A stretch of 42,272 nucleotides of DNA from a virus. The first letter of the stretch is position 1. The number at the start of each line of letters is the position of its first letter. Position numbers and translations under genes: made by a program. Shown piece by piece: positions 1 to 8,878 of the stretch. The DNA is taken from IMG/VR virus record IMGVR_UViG_3300020438_003241, positions 1 to 42,272 of that record; one strand, 5' to 3'. Below the pieces are notes generated by a model. It was given only the letters and a program-made list of their open reading frames with translations. It was not told the DNA's origin and searched no databases.

Positions 1-1338
1 GGCGGTGAATGGGTATCTGTTGTTAGTGGTGCTGATACAGGTTTTATTCCAGTAAACTTTACTGCAAACGGATCTACACAAGCATTTGATGCTAATGTAG
101 GCGATGGAACTGTTAGCATGGTATTTTTAAACGGTGTATTAATGCAGAGAACAAATGACTATACTGAAACAGGAGGTGTAGTAACTTTTGTAGGAACACC
201 TAGCAACGGTGATCAAATTGATATTATCGTTACTGGAGAAATAGTTGCTATTACACTTCCACAATTAGGATTAACAAACCACACATTAATTAGTATTGAC
301 AATGCAGGTAACTTAGAAGCAACTAGTTTAAAAGCACAAAATTTAAGTTCTACGCAGATTCCTTATACAGCTATAAGCGGTGAATTAATTGGTTCGAATG
401 CATTATACTGGACAGGTAATGTATTTGGTGCAGTGGGTACAGGAGGTATACAAGGACCAACTGGAACTACAGCTCAAAGACCAACTCCTGTACAAGGTAT
501 ATTTAGATACAATACCGATGACCAAAAAATGGAGTACTATGATGGTACTAATACTGTATGGAAAAAACTAGCAGTTGAAGGCGGATTTATTAGTAATTTA
601 CTTGAAGATACAACTCCACAACTAGGCGGTAATTTAGATGTTAACGGAAAAAATATTGTAAGCACTAGTAGTGGCAACATTACAATACAGCCAGACGGAA
701 CAGGAAAAGTTGTAATAAGTGGTATTAATTATCCAACAGCAGATGGCAATTTAGATCAAGTACTTGCAACAAATGGTAGTGGACAACTAGCGTTTACTAG
801 TGTTAATGCACTTAGTGGTAGTGGCATTACAAATGTAAATGAAGATACTAGTCCAGAATTAGGTGGCAACTTAGATGTAGTAACACATCAAATTGTCAGT
901 ACTAGTGGTAGAGATATTGAGATTATACCAGATACTACAGGCAATGTAGGTATTGGTCAGACTAATCCACTGGAAAAATTACATGTGGATGGAGCTATCC
1001 GTATAAATGGTGTAAGCACATTAGAAACTGCTGCAACAACTCTAGCAACAACAACACAATCTGCAATAGACACATTTGCAACAACAAAATTTAGAAGTTG
1101 CAAATATGTTATACAAGCTACTGATACAGTTAGTAACGAGTATCAAATTACAGAAGCATTACTAATACACGATGGATCCACTGCATACGTCAGTGTTTAT
1201 GGTATTGTAATGACAGGTAGTGCTGAACTGTTTACACTAGATGCAGATGTAAACGGTGGTAATGTTAGACTACTAACAACCAGTGCTAGTACTAATAGCA
1301 CACAATACAAATTAACAAGAACAAGTACGTTGGTGTAA
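1..1338 (+). CDS. Phage tail fibre-like structural protein (5' truncated by window edge)
   Basis: The reading frame is open from base 1, so the gene starts upstream of the window; 445 residues are visible. The protein is rich in Gly, Thr, Ser and Asn and carries two copies of an EDT(T/S)P(Q/E)LGGNLDV motif (near bases 603-640 and 840-880), typical of marine myovirus fibre proteins. It also has a 'NVGIG...P.EKLHVDG' segment that recurs in other fibres of this window. The last ~85 residues look like a compact C-terminal tip domain. It is probably a virion fibre or adhesin. The next gene begins 2 bases after the stop, so the two are likely co-translated. The exact attachment site on the virion cannot be read from sequence. 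Confidence 0.8.
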   Translation, partial: GGEWVSVVSGADTGFIPVNFTANGSTQAFDANVGDGTVSMVFLNGVLMQRTNDYTETGGVVTFVGTPSNGDQIDIIVTGEIVAITLPQLGLTNHTLISIDNAGNLEATSLKAQNLSSTQIPYTAISGELIGSNALYWTGNVFGAVGTGGIQGPTGTTAQRPTPVQGIFRYNTDDQKMEYYDGTNTVWKKLAVEGGFISNLLEDTTPQLGGNLDVNGKNIVSTSSGNITIQPDGTGKVVISGINYPTADGNLDQVLATNGSGQLAFTSVNALSGSGITNVNEDTSPELGGNLDVVTHQIVSTSGRDIEIIPDTTGNVGIGQTNPLEKLHVDGAIRINGVSTLETAATTLATTTQSAIDTFATTKFRSCKYVIQATDTVSNEYQITEALLIHDGSTAYVSVYGIVMTGSAELFTLDADVNGGNVRLLTTSASTNSTQYKLTRTSTLV

Positions 1339-1339
1339 T

Positions 1340-2182
1340 ATGGCATTAAAAGATTTTATGGTAAAAAGCAATGTCCAAATGATGGGACATCAAACAGTAG
1401 GCGGATATCTAGCAGGCCCGGCTACTTTTGTAATAGACCCAGCCGCTATTGGAGATGATACAGGACTTGTTCAGATCAAAGGTGGGTTACAAGTAGATGG
1501 AACTACTACCACTGTCAATAGTACTACACTAGACGTTACTGATCTCAATATCACTGTAGCCAAAGGTGCTGTAAATGCAGGTGCCGCCAATGGAGCTGGA
1601 CTTACTGTAGACGGAGCTGGAGCAACACTTACATATGATAGTACAAATGATCGTTGGGCAATTAACAAATCTCTTGCTGGTAATGTAATAGGCACAGTGA
1701 GTGATATTAGTAATCATGATACAGATTCACTTAGTCAAGGTACAGCAAATTTATATTACACAAATGCTAGAGCAGATGCTAGAATTACAAATGCAGGAAG
1801 TGCAAACTGGAATACAGCATTTGGATGGGGAAATCATGCAAGTGCAGGTTACTTAACAAGTTTTACAGAAACAGATCCTATAGTAGGTGCTGTTACAGGT
1901 CTTGTTAAAGCAGACGGTAGTGGTAATATATCAGCCGCAGTTGCTGGTACAGATTATCTAGTAACTGAAGCAGATACATTAGATAGTGTAACTGGCAGAG
2001 GTGCAACAACTACAAATGATATCAGTGTAAATACACTAGCAAGCACAATAGCAACAGGTACTGCACCATTTACAGTAGCAAGTACAACAATGGTCAGCAA
2101 CTTAAACGCTGACAAATTAGACGATAAGGAATTTACAGATATTATTGCCGAAGCAACTGCATTGGCAATAGCGTTAGGATAG
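1340..2182 (+). CDS. Phage structural/fibre protein, paralogue of the 18961 gene
   Basis: A 280-residue protein with low-complexity Gly/Ala/Thr/Asp composition. Its segment from about residue 28 to 115 (GPATFVIDPAAIGD, QIKGGLQVDGTTTT, LDVTDLNIT, GAGLTVDGAGAT, NDRWAINKSL) is matched almost motif for motif by the protein starting at 18961. The middle contains 'LYYTNARADARI' and 'GWGNHASAGYLTS', phrases common in marine phage fibre proteins. It lies 1 base after the previous stop and 3 bases before the next start, in a fibre operon. It is likely a virion fibre component or adaptor. No enzymatic motif is visible. Confidence 0.75.
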   Translation: MALKDFMVKSNVQMMGHQTVGGYLAGPATFVIDPAAIGDDTGLVQIKGGLQVDGTTTTVNSTTLDVTDLNITVAKGAVNAGAANGAGLTVDGAGATLTYDSTNDRWAINKSLAGNVIGTVSDISNHDTDSLSQGTANLYYTNARADARITNAGSANWNTAFGWGNHASAGYLTSFTETDPIVGAVTGLVKADGSGNISAAVAGTDYLVTEADTLDSVTGRGATTTNDISVNTLASTIATGTAPFTVASTTMVSNLNADKLDDKEFTDIIAEATALAIALG

Positions 2183-2185
2183 AAT

Positions 2186-2494
2186 ATGGCACAGACATTT
2201 AAAAATTATCAATCAGGTAGTGTTGGAACATCACCAACAACTGTTTACACAGTAGCAGGAGGAACAACTAGTATTGTGATTGGTCTCAATCTTGCTAATA
2301 GAACAGCATCACAAATTACAGCAAGTGCCCAACTAGGAACAACATATATTGTTAAAGATGCACCCATACCAAGTGGAGGTGCATTGAGTGTACTAGATGG
2401 AAAAATTATTGCAGAAGCGTCTGATACTATTATAGTAACCAGTAATACTGCTAGTAGTTGTGATGTTATACTGAGTGTATTAGAGCAGACGTAA
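2186..2494 (+). CDS. Small phage structural protein in the fibre operon
   Basis: A 102-residue protein predicted to be all beta. It begins MAQTFKNYQSG and ends DVILSVLEQT. Size, position and the pattern 'TT(V/L)..V.AG....I...AN' resemble the 109-residue protein at 19673, which likewise follows a paralogue of the preceding gene, so the two look like duplicated small virion or fibre-accessory proteins. Its stop codon TAA shares its last base with the ATG of the next gene, indicating translational coupling. No signal peptide or catalytic motif is seen. A virion role is inferred from context only. Confidence 0.65.
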   Translation: MAQTFKNYQSGSVGTSPTTVYTVAGGTTSIVIGLNLANRTASQITASAQLGTTYIVKDAPIPSGGALSVLDGKIIAEASDTIIVTSNTASSCDVILSVLEQT

Positions 2495-3840
2495 TGGGTA
2501 AATCAAAACAACTAGCAACAATGTTATCAGATGCTCCGGCGGCACTCGACACGCTAGATGAACTTGCCGCGGCATTGGGAGATGACGCAAACTTTGCAAC
2601 TACAGTCACAAATAGTATAGCAACTAAAGCACCTTTAGCTGATCCTCAATTTACAGGAAATGTTGGTATTGGTGCCAATACACCTGTAGACTCGAGTGGT
2701 TTTGGTAAAGCATTAGATGTCAACGGTACTAACGGAGCGGCATTATACCTCAGAGACAACACAGATAGTAAAATGGGTGTTTTTGGGCAGTGGGACGGAG
2801 AACTGTCAATACATTCTAAACAAGCAGATGGTACAATAGGATTTTATATCAATAATGGTAGTAAACTAAAAATAGATTCTAGCGGAAATGTTGGAATAGG
2901 AATGACCCCAGTTGCGTTAACTGATAATCATTTTGTTAGCTCTCTTTCAATTGGTTCTAACGGTCCTTATATTCTTTTAAAAGATGAGAATAACGCAAAT
3001 AAAATGCGATATATCGCAAACAACACTGGCGAGTTTCAAATTGGACAAGTCGACGATGATGGTTCAACAAATAAAACTGAACATTTAAGAATTGTGTCTG
3101 ATGGCAAAGTTGGTATTGGTGAAAGTAGTCCATCAAATATATTGCATATCAAAACCAGTGCTAGTGGCGGACCACAAATAGAATTAGATTCAACTAGTGG
3201 CACAGCAAATAGTGCATTTATCAACTTTGACGGAACAAGTTTGCAATTATCTACACAAAGAGATATGATTGATGGTAGTAAACGTGATACTGCTAAAAGT
3301 TGGGGTGGTATTAATATTGTTGGAGCGGCGGCAGGATCTTACATTCAGTTGCAAACAAGTGAAGGCAACAATAATGCTGTTTCAACAAAAATGGAAATAT
3401 CTAAAGAAGGTTATGTAACAAAACCTAGTACACCAATGTTTTCGTACTTGGGAACAAGAGATCATGCTATTACTACCACTGGTACTCAAACAATGTCGAG
3501 TAGTAATGTGTGGGCTTCAAATGTTAACCATAGTTTTAATAACGGTAGTCATTTTAATGCAAGTACTGGCAGATTTACAGCACCTATAGCTGGCAAATAC
3601 TACTTTAAATTCCAATGTATGGCATCTAGTTTTGGTTCTGGATACCTTTGGTTTTATATGGGTATAAACGGTTCTAATAAATCATATATGCAAATGAATC
3701 AACAGACAAATCGCGTGCCTATGATACACCATATGTACTGTGATCTATCCGCGAATGATTATGTTACTTGCTTATGGACAAATAACTATGTGAGTGGTAC
3801 TATTCATTATCCAGGCTTTAGCGGATCACTAGTAGGGTAA
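2494..3840 (+). CDS. Tail fibre protein with C-terminal C1q/TNF-like domain
   Basis: 448 residues. The N-terminus (MGKSKQLATMLSDAPAALDT, then LDELAAALGDDANFATTV) resembles the helical segment of phage fibre proteins. The middle has two 'GNVGIG' beta-helix-type repeats and an 'LKIDSSGNVGIG' repeat that is also found in the fibres at 4119 and 6400. From about residue 310 (MFSYLGTRDHAITTTGTQT) to the end it matches a C1q-like jelly roll: 'STGRFTAPIAGKYYFKFQC', a hydrophobic beta strand with WFYMGINGS, and a C-terminal 'YPGFSGSLVG' strand. C1q domains trimerise and bind ligands, so this is a plausible receptor-binding tip. Start is coupled to the previous stop (TAATG). Confidence 0.8.
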   Translation: MGKSKQLATMLSDAPAALDTLDELAAALGDDANFATTVTNSIATKAPLADPQFTGNVGIGANTPVDSSGFGKALDVNGTNGAALYLRDNTDSKMGVFGQWDGELSIHSKQADGTIGFYINNGSKLKIDSSGNVGIGMTPVALTDNHFVSSLSIGSNGPYILLKDENNANKMRYIANNTGEFQIGQVDDDGSTNKTEHLRIVSDGKVGIGESSPSNILHIKTSASGGPQIELDSTSGTANSAFINFDGTSLQLSTQRDMIDGSKRDTAKSWGGINIVGAAAGSYIQLQTSEGNNNAVSTKMEISKEGYVTKPSTPMFSYLGTRDHAITTTGTQTMSSSNVWASNVNHSFNNGSHFNASTGRFTAPIAGKYYFKFQCMASSFGSGYLWFYMGINGSNKSYMQMNQQTNRVPMIHHMYCDLSANDYVTCLWTNNYVSGTIHYPGFSGSLVG

Positions 3841-3861
3841 ATAATACAAACGGAGAAACAC

Positions 3862-4119
3862 ATGCCAGATATTACAATTAGTATAACAGATACAGAGAAA
3901 AAAGCACTTGAAACAGTGATGATAGATATCGACGTTTGGACTGATAATGCAGTAACCAATCGTGCTAGAATTGCCAAAGAAGAAATTATTTCACTGCTAG
4001 TAGCTCATTGTAATGCAAATGATATATCGATTGCCACAGGTGAAGATGCACAAGTGACTCAAGCATATGATTTAGGTGTTGTATCTAAAGCAACAACAAC
4101 AGAACCAGAGAGTGAATAA
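3862..4119 (+). CDS. Small conserved-type phage protein of unknown function
   Basis: 85 residues, acidic, starting MPDITISITDTEKKALETVM and predicted largely helical. It lies between two fibre genes behind a good ribosome binding site (CGGAGA about 8 bases before the ATG) and ends with a TAATG overlap into the next fibre gene. The size and position mirror the 85-residue gene at 6116, which also precedes a large fibre, although their sequences are not clearly related. It could be a fibre-assembly chaperone or a small structural protein, but no motif supports a specific function. Confidence 0.6.
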   Translation: MPDITISITDTEKKALETVMIDIDVWTDNAVTNRARIAKEEIISLLVAHCNANDISIATGEDAQVTQAYDLGVVSKATTTEPESE

Positions 4120-6065
4120 TGGCATACATTGGAAAATCCACACCAATCTCGGTTGAAGACACTGTAAGTAAAAGTGCAGGCGGCACATTTGGCGGTGATG
4201 TTGGTGTTACTGGTACACTAACAGCTACTAGTTTTAGTGGTAGCGGATTAGGCTTAACAGATATTATTTTTGATACGACTCCACAACTTGGTGGCAACTT
4301 AGATGCAAATACAAAAAACATAACAAACATTGGTAATGTTGGTATTGGTACAACCGGTACAGATGGTAAACTTAATGTTGTAAGCACAGCTCACAATAAC
4401 GGTGCAATCTTTGATAGCACAGGCACTACTCAACTATGGCTTAGAGATACTGATGCAACAAGCAATCAGCGAAATTGGGGATTTCAAATTAGCGGCGGTG
4501 ATTTTAATATAATTCGTGCAAATGACGACAGAGCTAGTGGATTTGTTACACCAATTTATATGCAACAAGCTCCTAGTAATTCTTTAGCTATAAACAGTAG
4601 TGGTCATGTTGGTTTTGGACATGGATCTCCAAGTGCTCCGATAGATGTTGTCACTAATAGCAATGTTTATGCGGCTGAATTTAGACAGTCAAATACCTCA
4701 AATGGTGATGGCGTAATTATAGAAGTAGGCAGTACAGCGTCAGTAGATTATGCTTTAACGGTAAGGTCCGATGCAGGTAACACTTCTGTGTTGGCGGCTA
4801 AAGCAGACGCTAAAGTTGGTATTGGAACTTTTAGTCCGGACAAAACTTTGACAGTAAGAGGCACTTCTGGAGATGTTGTTCAAGCAAAAATTGTATATGC
4901 CGGCAGTGATGGCAATCGTTCGGGACTTATATTACAAAATACACACACAGGCGGACGTGAATATGGTTTATATGTAGGTAACAATAGTACTGGCGCAGGC
5001 TTAGGAAATAGTTTTGGTGTTATGGATAATACTGCTAGTGCATATAGATTAATTATTGATAGCTCGGGTAATGTTGGTATTGGTACTACTTCAATTCCTT
5101 CTGCCGATAGTGCATACTTAACAGTAGGCACTCAAGATTATGCTATAAGTCATAACGGATTTTCTAAAAACTCATACTTCGATGGATCAAGTTACACGGC
5201 TGTTACCAACTCCGCTGGTAAACTTATTCAAATGGGTGATGATATTGTTTTTTATCATGCACCTACTGTGGCGGCAGGTGCGGCACAAACACTAGATGAA
5301 GTAATGTCTATTAAATCAGCTACATCAGAGCCAATATTAAATGTAACTGGAGCTGGCTATGGCTATACGCATGGTGCAATGGCTTTAAAGAGTGATACTG
5401 GTTATGACGCTCGTGTTAGAGGGCAAGGTATTTTTCTTTTCAATGAAGAGAATGATACAACTTGGTATGCTGGAACTCCTTATCTAAACACAACTGCAGG
5501 TAATAGACCATTTGATTTTAACTTTCAATCAGGTACAACTTCTCTTTCACCAATAACAGCCACTGGAACTGGAACTTATACTGCGACACGGATACACGCT
5601 TCTGGTGTTATTTCTACACCCGCTGGAATAGAACTAGGCAGTGGCGTAGATGCTACAGCGGCAAATACACTAGACGATTATGAAGAAGGCACATTTACTG
5701 CAACTGCTGGCAATAGTGTCACTTTATACGCGAACTATGATCTTTTACATTATACAAAAGTAGGTAGATTGGTTACTATAACTGGTCAAGTAAGAGTAGA
5801 AAATAGCAATGGTAGTGCTGGTTTTAGGATAAGTAATTTTCCATTTACTCACGTTGGTAATACTGAGGGAGAAGGTCATACTTTTGGTGCTGTAAGACTA
5901 TATAACTGGACTATTCCAAGCGGGGGTTATTATATTGGTTGTTTTATGGCTCCAGGTTCAACTACTTGTTATGTTGAGTATGTACAAAATAATAGTTATA
6001 CAGCTGAGCTACCATCAGATGCGGGTGCTTATATAATGTTTGGTTATACATATACAGCGGCATGA
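4119..6065 (+). CDS. Tail fibre protein (MAYIGKSTP family)
   Basis: 648 residues. It starts with MAYIGKSTPISVEDTVSKSA, an N-terminal signature of marine myovirus fibres, followed by 'GGTFGGDVGVTGTLTA' and 'DTTPQLGGNLDANTKNITN'. The shaft has repeated 'GNVGIGT' / 'KVGIGTFSPDKTLTVRG' units characteristic of beta-helical phage fibres. Near residue 505 the phrase 'GIELGSGVDATAANTLDDYEEGTFT' begins a conserved C-terminal module that ends in a beta-rich tip ('LLHYTKVGRLVTITGQVRV', 'FPFTHVG', 'YIMFGYTYTA'). No S74 or C1q domain is present. It is translationally coupled to the preceding 85-residue protein. Role: host-recognition fibre. Confidence 0.85.
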   Translation: MAYIGKSTPISVEDTVSKSAGGTFGGDVGVTGTLTATSFSGSGLGLTDIIFDTTPQLGGNLDANTKNITNIGNVGIGTTGTDGKLNVVSTAHNNGAIFDSTGTTQLWLRDTDATSNQRNWGFQISGGDFNIIRANDDRASGFVTPIYMQQAPSNSLAINSSGHVGFGHGSPSAPIDVVTNSNVYAAEFRQSNTSNGDGVIIEVGSTASVDYALTVRSDAGNTSVLAAKADAKVGIGTFSPDKTLTVRGTSGDVVQAKIVYAGSDGNRSGLILQNTHTGGREYGLYVGNNSTGAGLGNSFGVMDNTASAYRLIIDSSGNVGIGTTSIPSADSAYLTVGTQDYAISHNGFSKNSYFDGSSYTAVTNSAGKLIQMGDDIVFYHAPTVAAGAAQTLDEVMSIKSATSEPILNVTGAGYGYTHGAMALKSDTGYDARVRGQGIFLFNEENDTTWYAGTPYLNTTAGNRPFDFNFQSGTTSLSPITATGTGTYTATRIHASGVISTPAGIELGSGVDATAANTLDDYEEGTFTATAGNSVTLYANYDLLHYTKVGRLVTITGQVRVENSNGSAGFRISNFPFTHVGNTEGEGHTFGAVRLYNWTIPSGGYYIGCFMAPGSTTCYVEYVQNNSYTAELPSDAGAYIMFGYTYTAA

Positions 6066-6074
6066 TAATAAATT

Positions 6075-6096
6075 ACCTTTAGTGGATTCTAAAGGT
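6075..6096 (+). other. Perfect 8-bp stem-loop between fibre genes
   Basis: ACCTTTAG (6075-6082) and CTAAAGGT (6089-6096) are perfect inverted repeats separated by a 6-base loop. The stem ends just upstream of the AGGAG ribosome binding site of the next gene. No T-run follows, so it does not look like a classical intrinsic terminator. It may be an mRNA-stability or processing hairpin, or it may control access to the ribosome binding site. Confidence 0.5.
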
Positions 6097-6115
6097 GGAC
6101 AAAAGGAGAAATAAA

Positions 6116-6373
6116 ATGGCGATTACAAAAGAAATACAACAAGATAAAATTGAAGTAGTAGGCGAGTTTAAACTCATCCAGGTGAGGACTGCTACTATTA
6201 TAAAAGAAGATGGTGCAGAAATTTCAAGAACTTTTTCACGTCATGTTGTAGCACCAGATGCAGACATTTCAGGTGAAAGTGCAGAAGTTCAAGCAATATG
6301 TGGTGTAGTACATACCGATGCAGTAAAGTCAGCGTATGAAGCACACATAATCGCTAACACTCCCGGTGAATAA
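6116..6373 (+). CDS. Small phage protein associated with tail fibre genes
   Basis: 85 residues from the ATG at 6116, chosen because AGGAGAA lies 7 bases upstream; a longer GTG-initiated frame from 6095 would contain that site inside the gene. The protein reads MAITKEIQQDKIEVVGEFK, then VRTATIIKEDGAEISRTFSR and ends IIANTPGE. This layout (IEVV, then DG-EISR-F-R, then a VQAIC segment) is familiar from short proteins beside fibre genes in marine phages, but their function is not established. Its stop codon lies inside the late promoter box of the next gene. Confidence 0.7.
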   Translation: MAITKEIQQDKIEVVGEFKLIQVRTATIIKEDGAEISRTFSRHVVAPDADISGESAEVQAICGVVHTDAVKSAYEAHIIANTPGE

Positions 6374-6376
6374 ATA
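6369..6376 (+). promoter_or_regulatory. T4-like late promoter box (AATAAATA)
   Basis: AATAAATA fits the NATAAATA consensus of T4-type late promoters. It lies 23 bases upstream of the ATG at 6400, with ACAGGAT between them as ribosome binding site. It overlaps the stop codon of the preceding gene. Confidence 0.7.
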
Positions 6377-6399
6377 TGTGTATAGAACAGGATAGTTAA

Positions 6400-8811
6400 A
6401 TGCCATATATTGGACAGGGTTTAGAACAGGGCAGACGGCAGTTATATACATTTACTGCTACAGCCAGTCAGACAACTTTTAGTGCTTCATACACACCAGG
6501 TTTTGTAGACGTTTATCAAAATGGTATCTTACTAACACCTGATGATTATACTGCAACCAACGGCACTAGTATTGTACTAGGCGCCGGTGCGGCTGTTAGC
6601 GATGAAATTACAATTATTGCACAACACACATTCACTTTGGCTGATGTAGTAAGTTCTAGTAGTGGCGGAACCTTTACAGGTGACGTTACAATGGCAGGTA
6701 ACTTAACTGTTCAAGGCACAACTATTACAGTGGATACAAACACTGCACAAACACTTGCATTAGGTGATGCTGATAAAATTAAGTTGGGTGATGACGGTGA
6801 CTTAGAAATATATCACAGTGGAGCAGATAGTTTTATAGATGACACTGGTACAGGTAGCATTTTTATTCGTTCAGGAACAACATATTTGCAAAATGCCGCA
6901 GGTACTAAAACAAGTATACAAACCAATGCTGGTGCAGGACAAACACTTTATTATAATAATACATCTAAATTTCAAACAACTGATAATGGTGCATTAGTTG
7001 GCGATGGACTTGGTACTGAAGTTTTAACTATACTAGCAGATTCAAGTGGTGAAAGTCAATTGAGATTTGCAGACGGAACAACTGGTACTGCGGCATATCA
7101 AGGTAGAGTAGAGTACGAACATACAGCTGGTAAATTAAATCTAGGCGCAGGTGGTGTAACACAAGTTACTATAGATTCATCAGGCAACATGGGACTTGGT
7201 ACTAACAGTCCAACTCCTACTGCATCAAACTATGACAGTGCAAGTTTTCATATTAGTCAAGTAGGCAGTTCAAGTGTAGGAGCTCAAATAAGATTTAGTA
7301 CTGGAGCAACTGGTCACACAGCCAGTGATGGTACATTTATGGCACAGTGGGCTGATAGTAATTTTTATATAACCAATCAGGAAGCAAATGCTGATATTAG
7401 ATTCAATGCTGGTGGTAATAGTGATATGGTTGTGTTTGATGGACAAAATGGTGGTGTTGGGATTAACTTTAGCGATCCAGCCTCAACAGGTGCAAAGTTA
7501 GCAGTGATGGGAATTGCAGGCTCAAATGCTATATTTGTTAAAGGCAATGCAGGGTCAGGCACTAGTTGGGGTATGGGAATTAATGCAGGAAGCACTAGTG
7601 CTGATGCTAGTTTTAGAGTGTATGACAAAGATGGCTCTAATTCTTACCTTTATGTACGAGGTGATGGTAATGTTGGTATTGGTACAGAAAGTCCAGCAGG
7701 AATTCACAGTCTAGCTAAAGTTTTAGAAATATCCGGAGGCGATGGGGGAGACCTTATCATAGGAAATAATGCTTCTTCAAATATCGGAGCAGGTGCTCAT
7801 ATAGGAGCAATAGCTTTTAAAAACATAGATTCAAGTACTGGTAGTGCTCCACACTATGCAGGCATAGTAAGTAGAGCAACAGATACAAGCGGAAACATGG
7901 ATCTTCGTTTTTACACAGGTACAACAAATTTAGAAACTGACACTCCTTCACTTTATATTAATAGCTCAAACAATGTTAGTATTGGTGGACATAGTACTGA
8001 TTATAAGCTACGAGTTAGAGGCGCCGCCAGTAGTGGAGGCAAGGTACTAATTCAAACTGACGGAGCATTTGCTGGTACAGATGAAGCCATGCTTGACTTT
8101 AGGCACTATGATGACAGTGGTAATCCTAGTGGTAGAATAAGTCTAACAGGAACCTCTAACTATACCGGTGATATGATATTTAAAGTTAGAACTGGAGGAA
8201 CATCTGGAGCTGGCGGCGCAGGTTTAACAAGAGTTATGACATTGATATCTGCTGGTAGCGGAAGAGCTGTTTTTAGTCCAACAGGCACCGCAGATGGACA
8301 AGGTGTCACTACATATGCTAATGGCGCAAATGGTCATTATGTTTCTTGTACAGGTACATCTAACTATTGGATAACAAACCATGGTGTATCTTCGGCTACA
8401 GGAACCTTAAGTACATTCTATAATAATTCAACCTATTGTGGTGGTATTGTCGTTACTAGTACAAATGTAACACAGTACCAATCAGCTTCAGATTACAGAT
8501 TAAAAGAAAATGTTGTTCCAATGACAGGAGCAACCGAAAGACTCAAACAGTTAAATCCAGTTACGTTTGATTGGATAAATTCTGGAGAGAGTTCAGAAGG
8601 GTTTTTAGCTCACGAAGTAGGTGAGATAGTACCTATATCTACTAGTGGTACAAAAGACGAAGTGTATGATGAGGCAGGTTCAGATGACAATCCTAATGTT
8701 AACGTGGGTGATCCTAAATATCAAAGCGTAGATCCTGCTAAACTAGTACCACTGTTAGTAAAAACTATACAAGAATTAGAAGCTAGAATAACACAATTAG
8801 AGAGTGCATAA
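6400..8811 (+). CDS. Tail fibre with C-terminal S74 intramolecular chaperone
   Basis: 803 residues. The N-terminus (MPYIGQGLEQGRRQLYTFTA) and the following 'FVDVYQNGILLTPDDYT' domain resemble virion-attachment regions of marine phage fibres. The shaft holds many 'SSGNMGLGT', 'GNVGIGTESP' and 'LRVRGAAS' repeats. The last ~105 residues are a Peptidase_S74 intramolecular chaperone. The SDYRLKENV motif starts at Ser697, the usual autocleavage site, and is followed by 'LNPVTFDW', 'GFLAHEV' and a terminal coiled coil, 'LVPLLVKTIQELEARITQLE'. In this family the chaperone directs trimer folding and is released by self-cleavage. Late promoter upstream at 6369. Confidence 0.9.
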   Translation: MPYIGQGLEQGRRQLYTFTATASQTTFSASYTPGFVDVYQNGILLTPDDYTATNGTSIVLGAGAAVSDEITIIAQHTFTLADVVSSSSGGTFTGDVTMAGNLTVQGTTITVDTNTAQTLALGDADKIKLGDDGDLEIYHSGADSFIDDTGTGSIFIRSGTTYLQNAAGTKTSIQTNAGAGQTLYYNNTSKFQTTDNGALVGDGLGTEVLTILADSSGESQLRFADGTTGTAAYQGRVEYEHTAGKLNLGAGGVTQVTIDSSGNMGLGTNSPTPTASNYDSASFHISQVGSSSVGAQIRFSTGATGHTASDGTFMAQWADSNFYITNQEANADIRFNAGGNSDMVVFDGQNGGVGINFSDPASTGAKLAVMGIAGSNAIFVKGNAGSGTSWGMGINAGSTSADASFRVYDKDGSNSYLYVRGDGNVGIGTESPAGIHSLAKVLEISGGDGGDLIIGNNASSNIGAGAHIGAIAFKNIDSSTGSAPHYAGIVSRATDTSGNMDLRFYTGTTNLETDTPSLYINSSNNVSIGGHSTDYKLRVRGAASSGGKVLIQTDGAFAGTDEAMLDFRHYDDSGNPSGRISLTGTSNYTGDMIFKVRTGGTSGAGGAGLTRVMTLISAGSGRAVFSPTGTADGQGVTTYANGANGHYVSCTGTSNYWITNHGVSSATGTLSTFYNNSTYCGGIVVTSTNVTQYQSASDYRLKENVVPMTGATERLKQLNPVTFDWINSGESSEGFLAHEVGEIVPISTSGTKDEVYDEAGSDDNPNVNVGDPKYQSVDPAKLVPLLVKTIQELEARITQLESA

Positions 8812-8843
8812 TGCCTTACATAGGAAAATCTACACCAAGTTAA
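8811..8843 (+). pseudogene. Ten-codon remnant of a fibre gene start (MPYIGKSTPS)
   Basis: An ATG overlapping the preceding stop (TAATG) opens a 10-codon frame, MPYIGKSTPS, followed by TAA. The peptide equals the N-terminal signature of the fibre family seen at 4119 (MAYIGKSTP). Over the first 27 bases the two genes differ at only 4 positions. No fibre body follows: the frame stops and a new late promoter begins 2 bases later. It reads as the stump of a fibre gene that was replaced or deleted. A translated leader peptide is a less likely alternative. Confidence 0.6.
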
Positions 8844-8844
8844 A

Positions 8845-8852
8845 CATAAATA
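8845..8852 (+). promoter_or_regulatory. T4-like late promoter box (CATAAATA)
   Basis: CATAAATA, 24 bases before the ATG at 8877. The spacer contains ACTAGGAT as ribosome binding site and forms part of an 11-bp palindrome reaching into the start codon. Confidence 0.7.
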
Positions 8853-8878
8853 TGTATATCAGACTAGGATATACATAT
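8850..8878 (+). repeat. 11-bp inverted repeat ending in a start codon
   Basis: ATATGTATATC (8850-8860) and GATATACATAT (8868-8878) are perfectly complementary around the loop AGACTAG. The 3' arm includes the first two bases of the ATG at 8877, and the 5' arm overlaps the late promoter box. A similar palindrome with different arm sequence sits at 18933-18962. Confidence 0.6.

Noticed and set aside
3834-3841. GGTAAATA resembling a late promoter before the 3862 gene
   Set aside because: It differs from NATAAATA at a conserved position (A to G) and arises from the stop codon context of the fibre gene.
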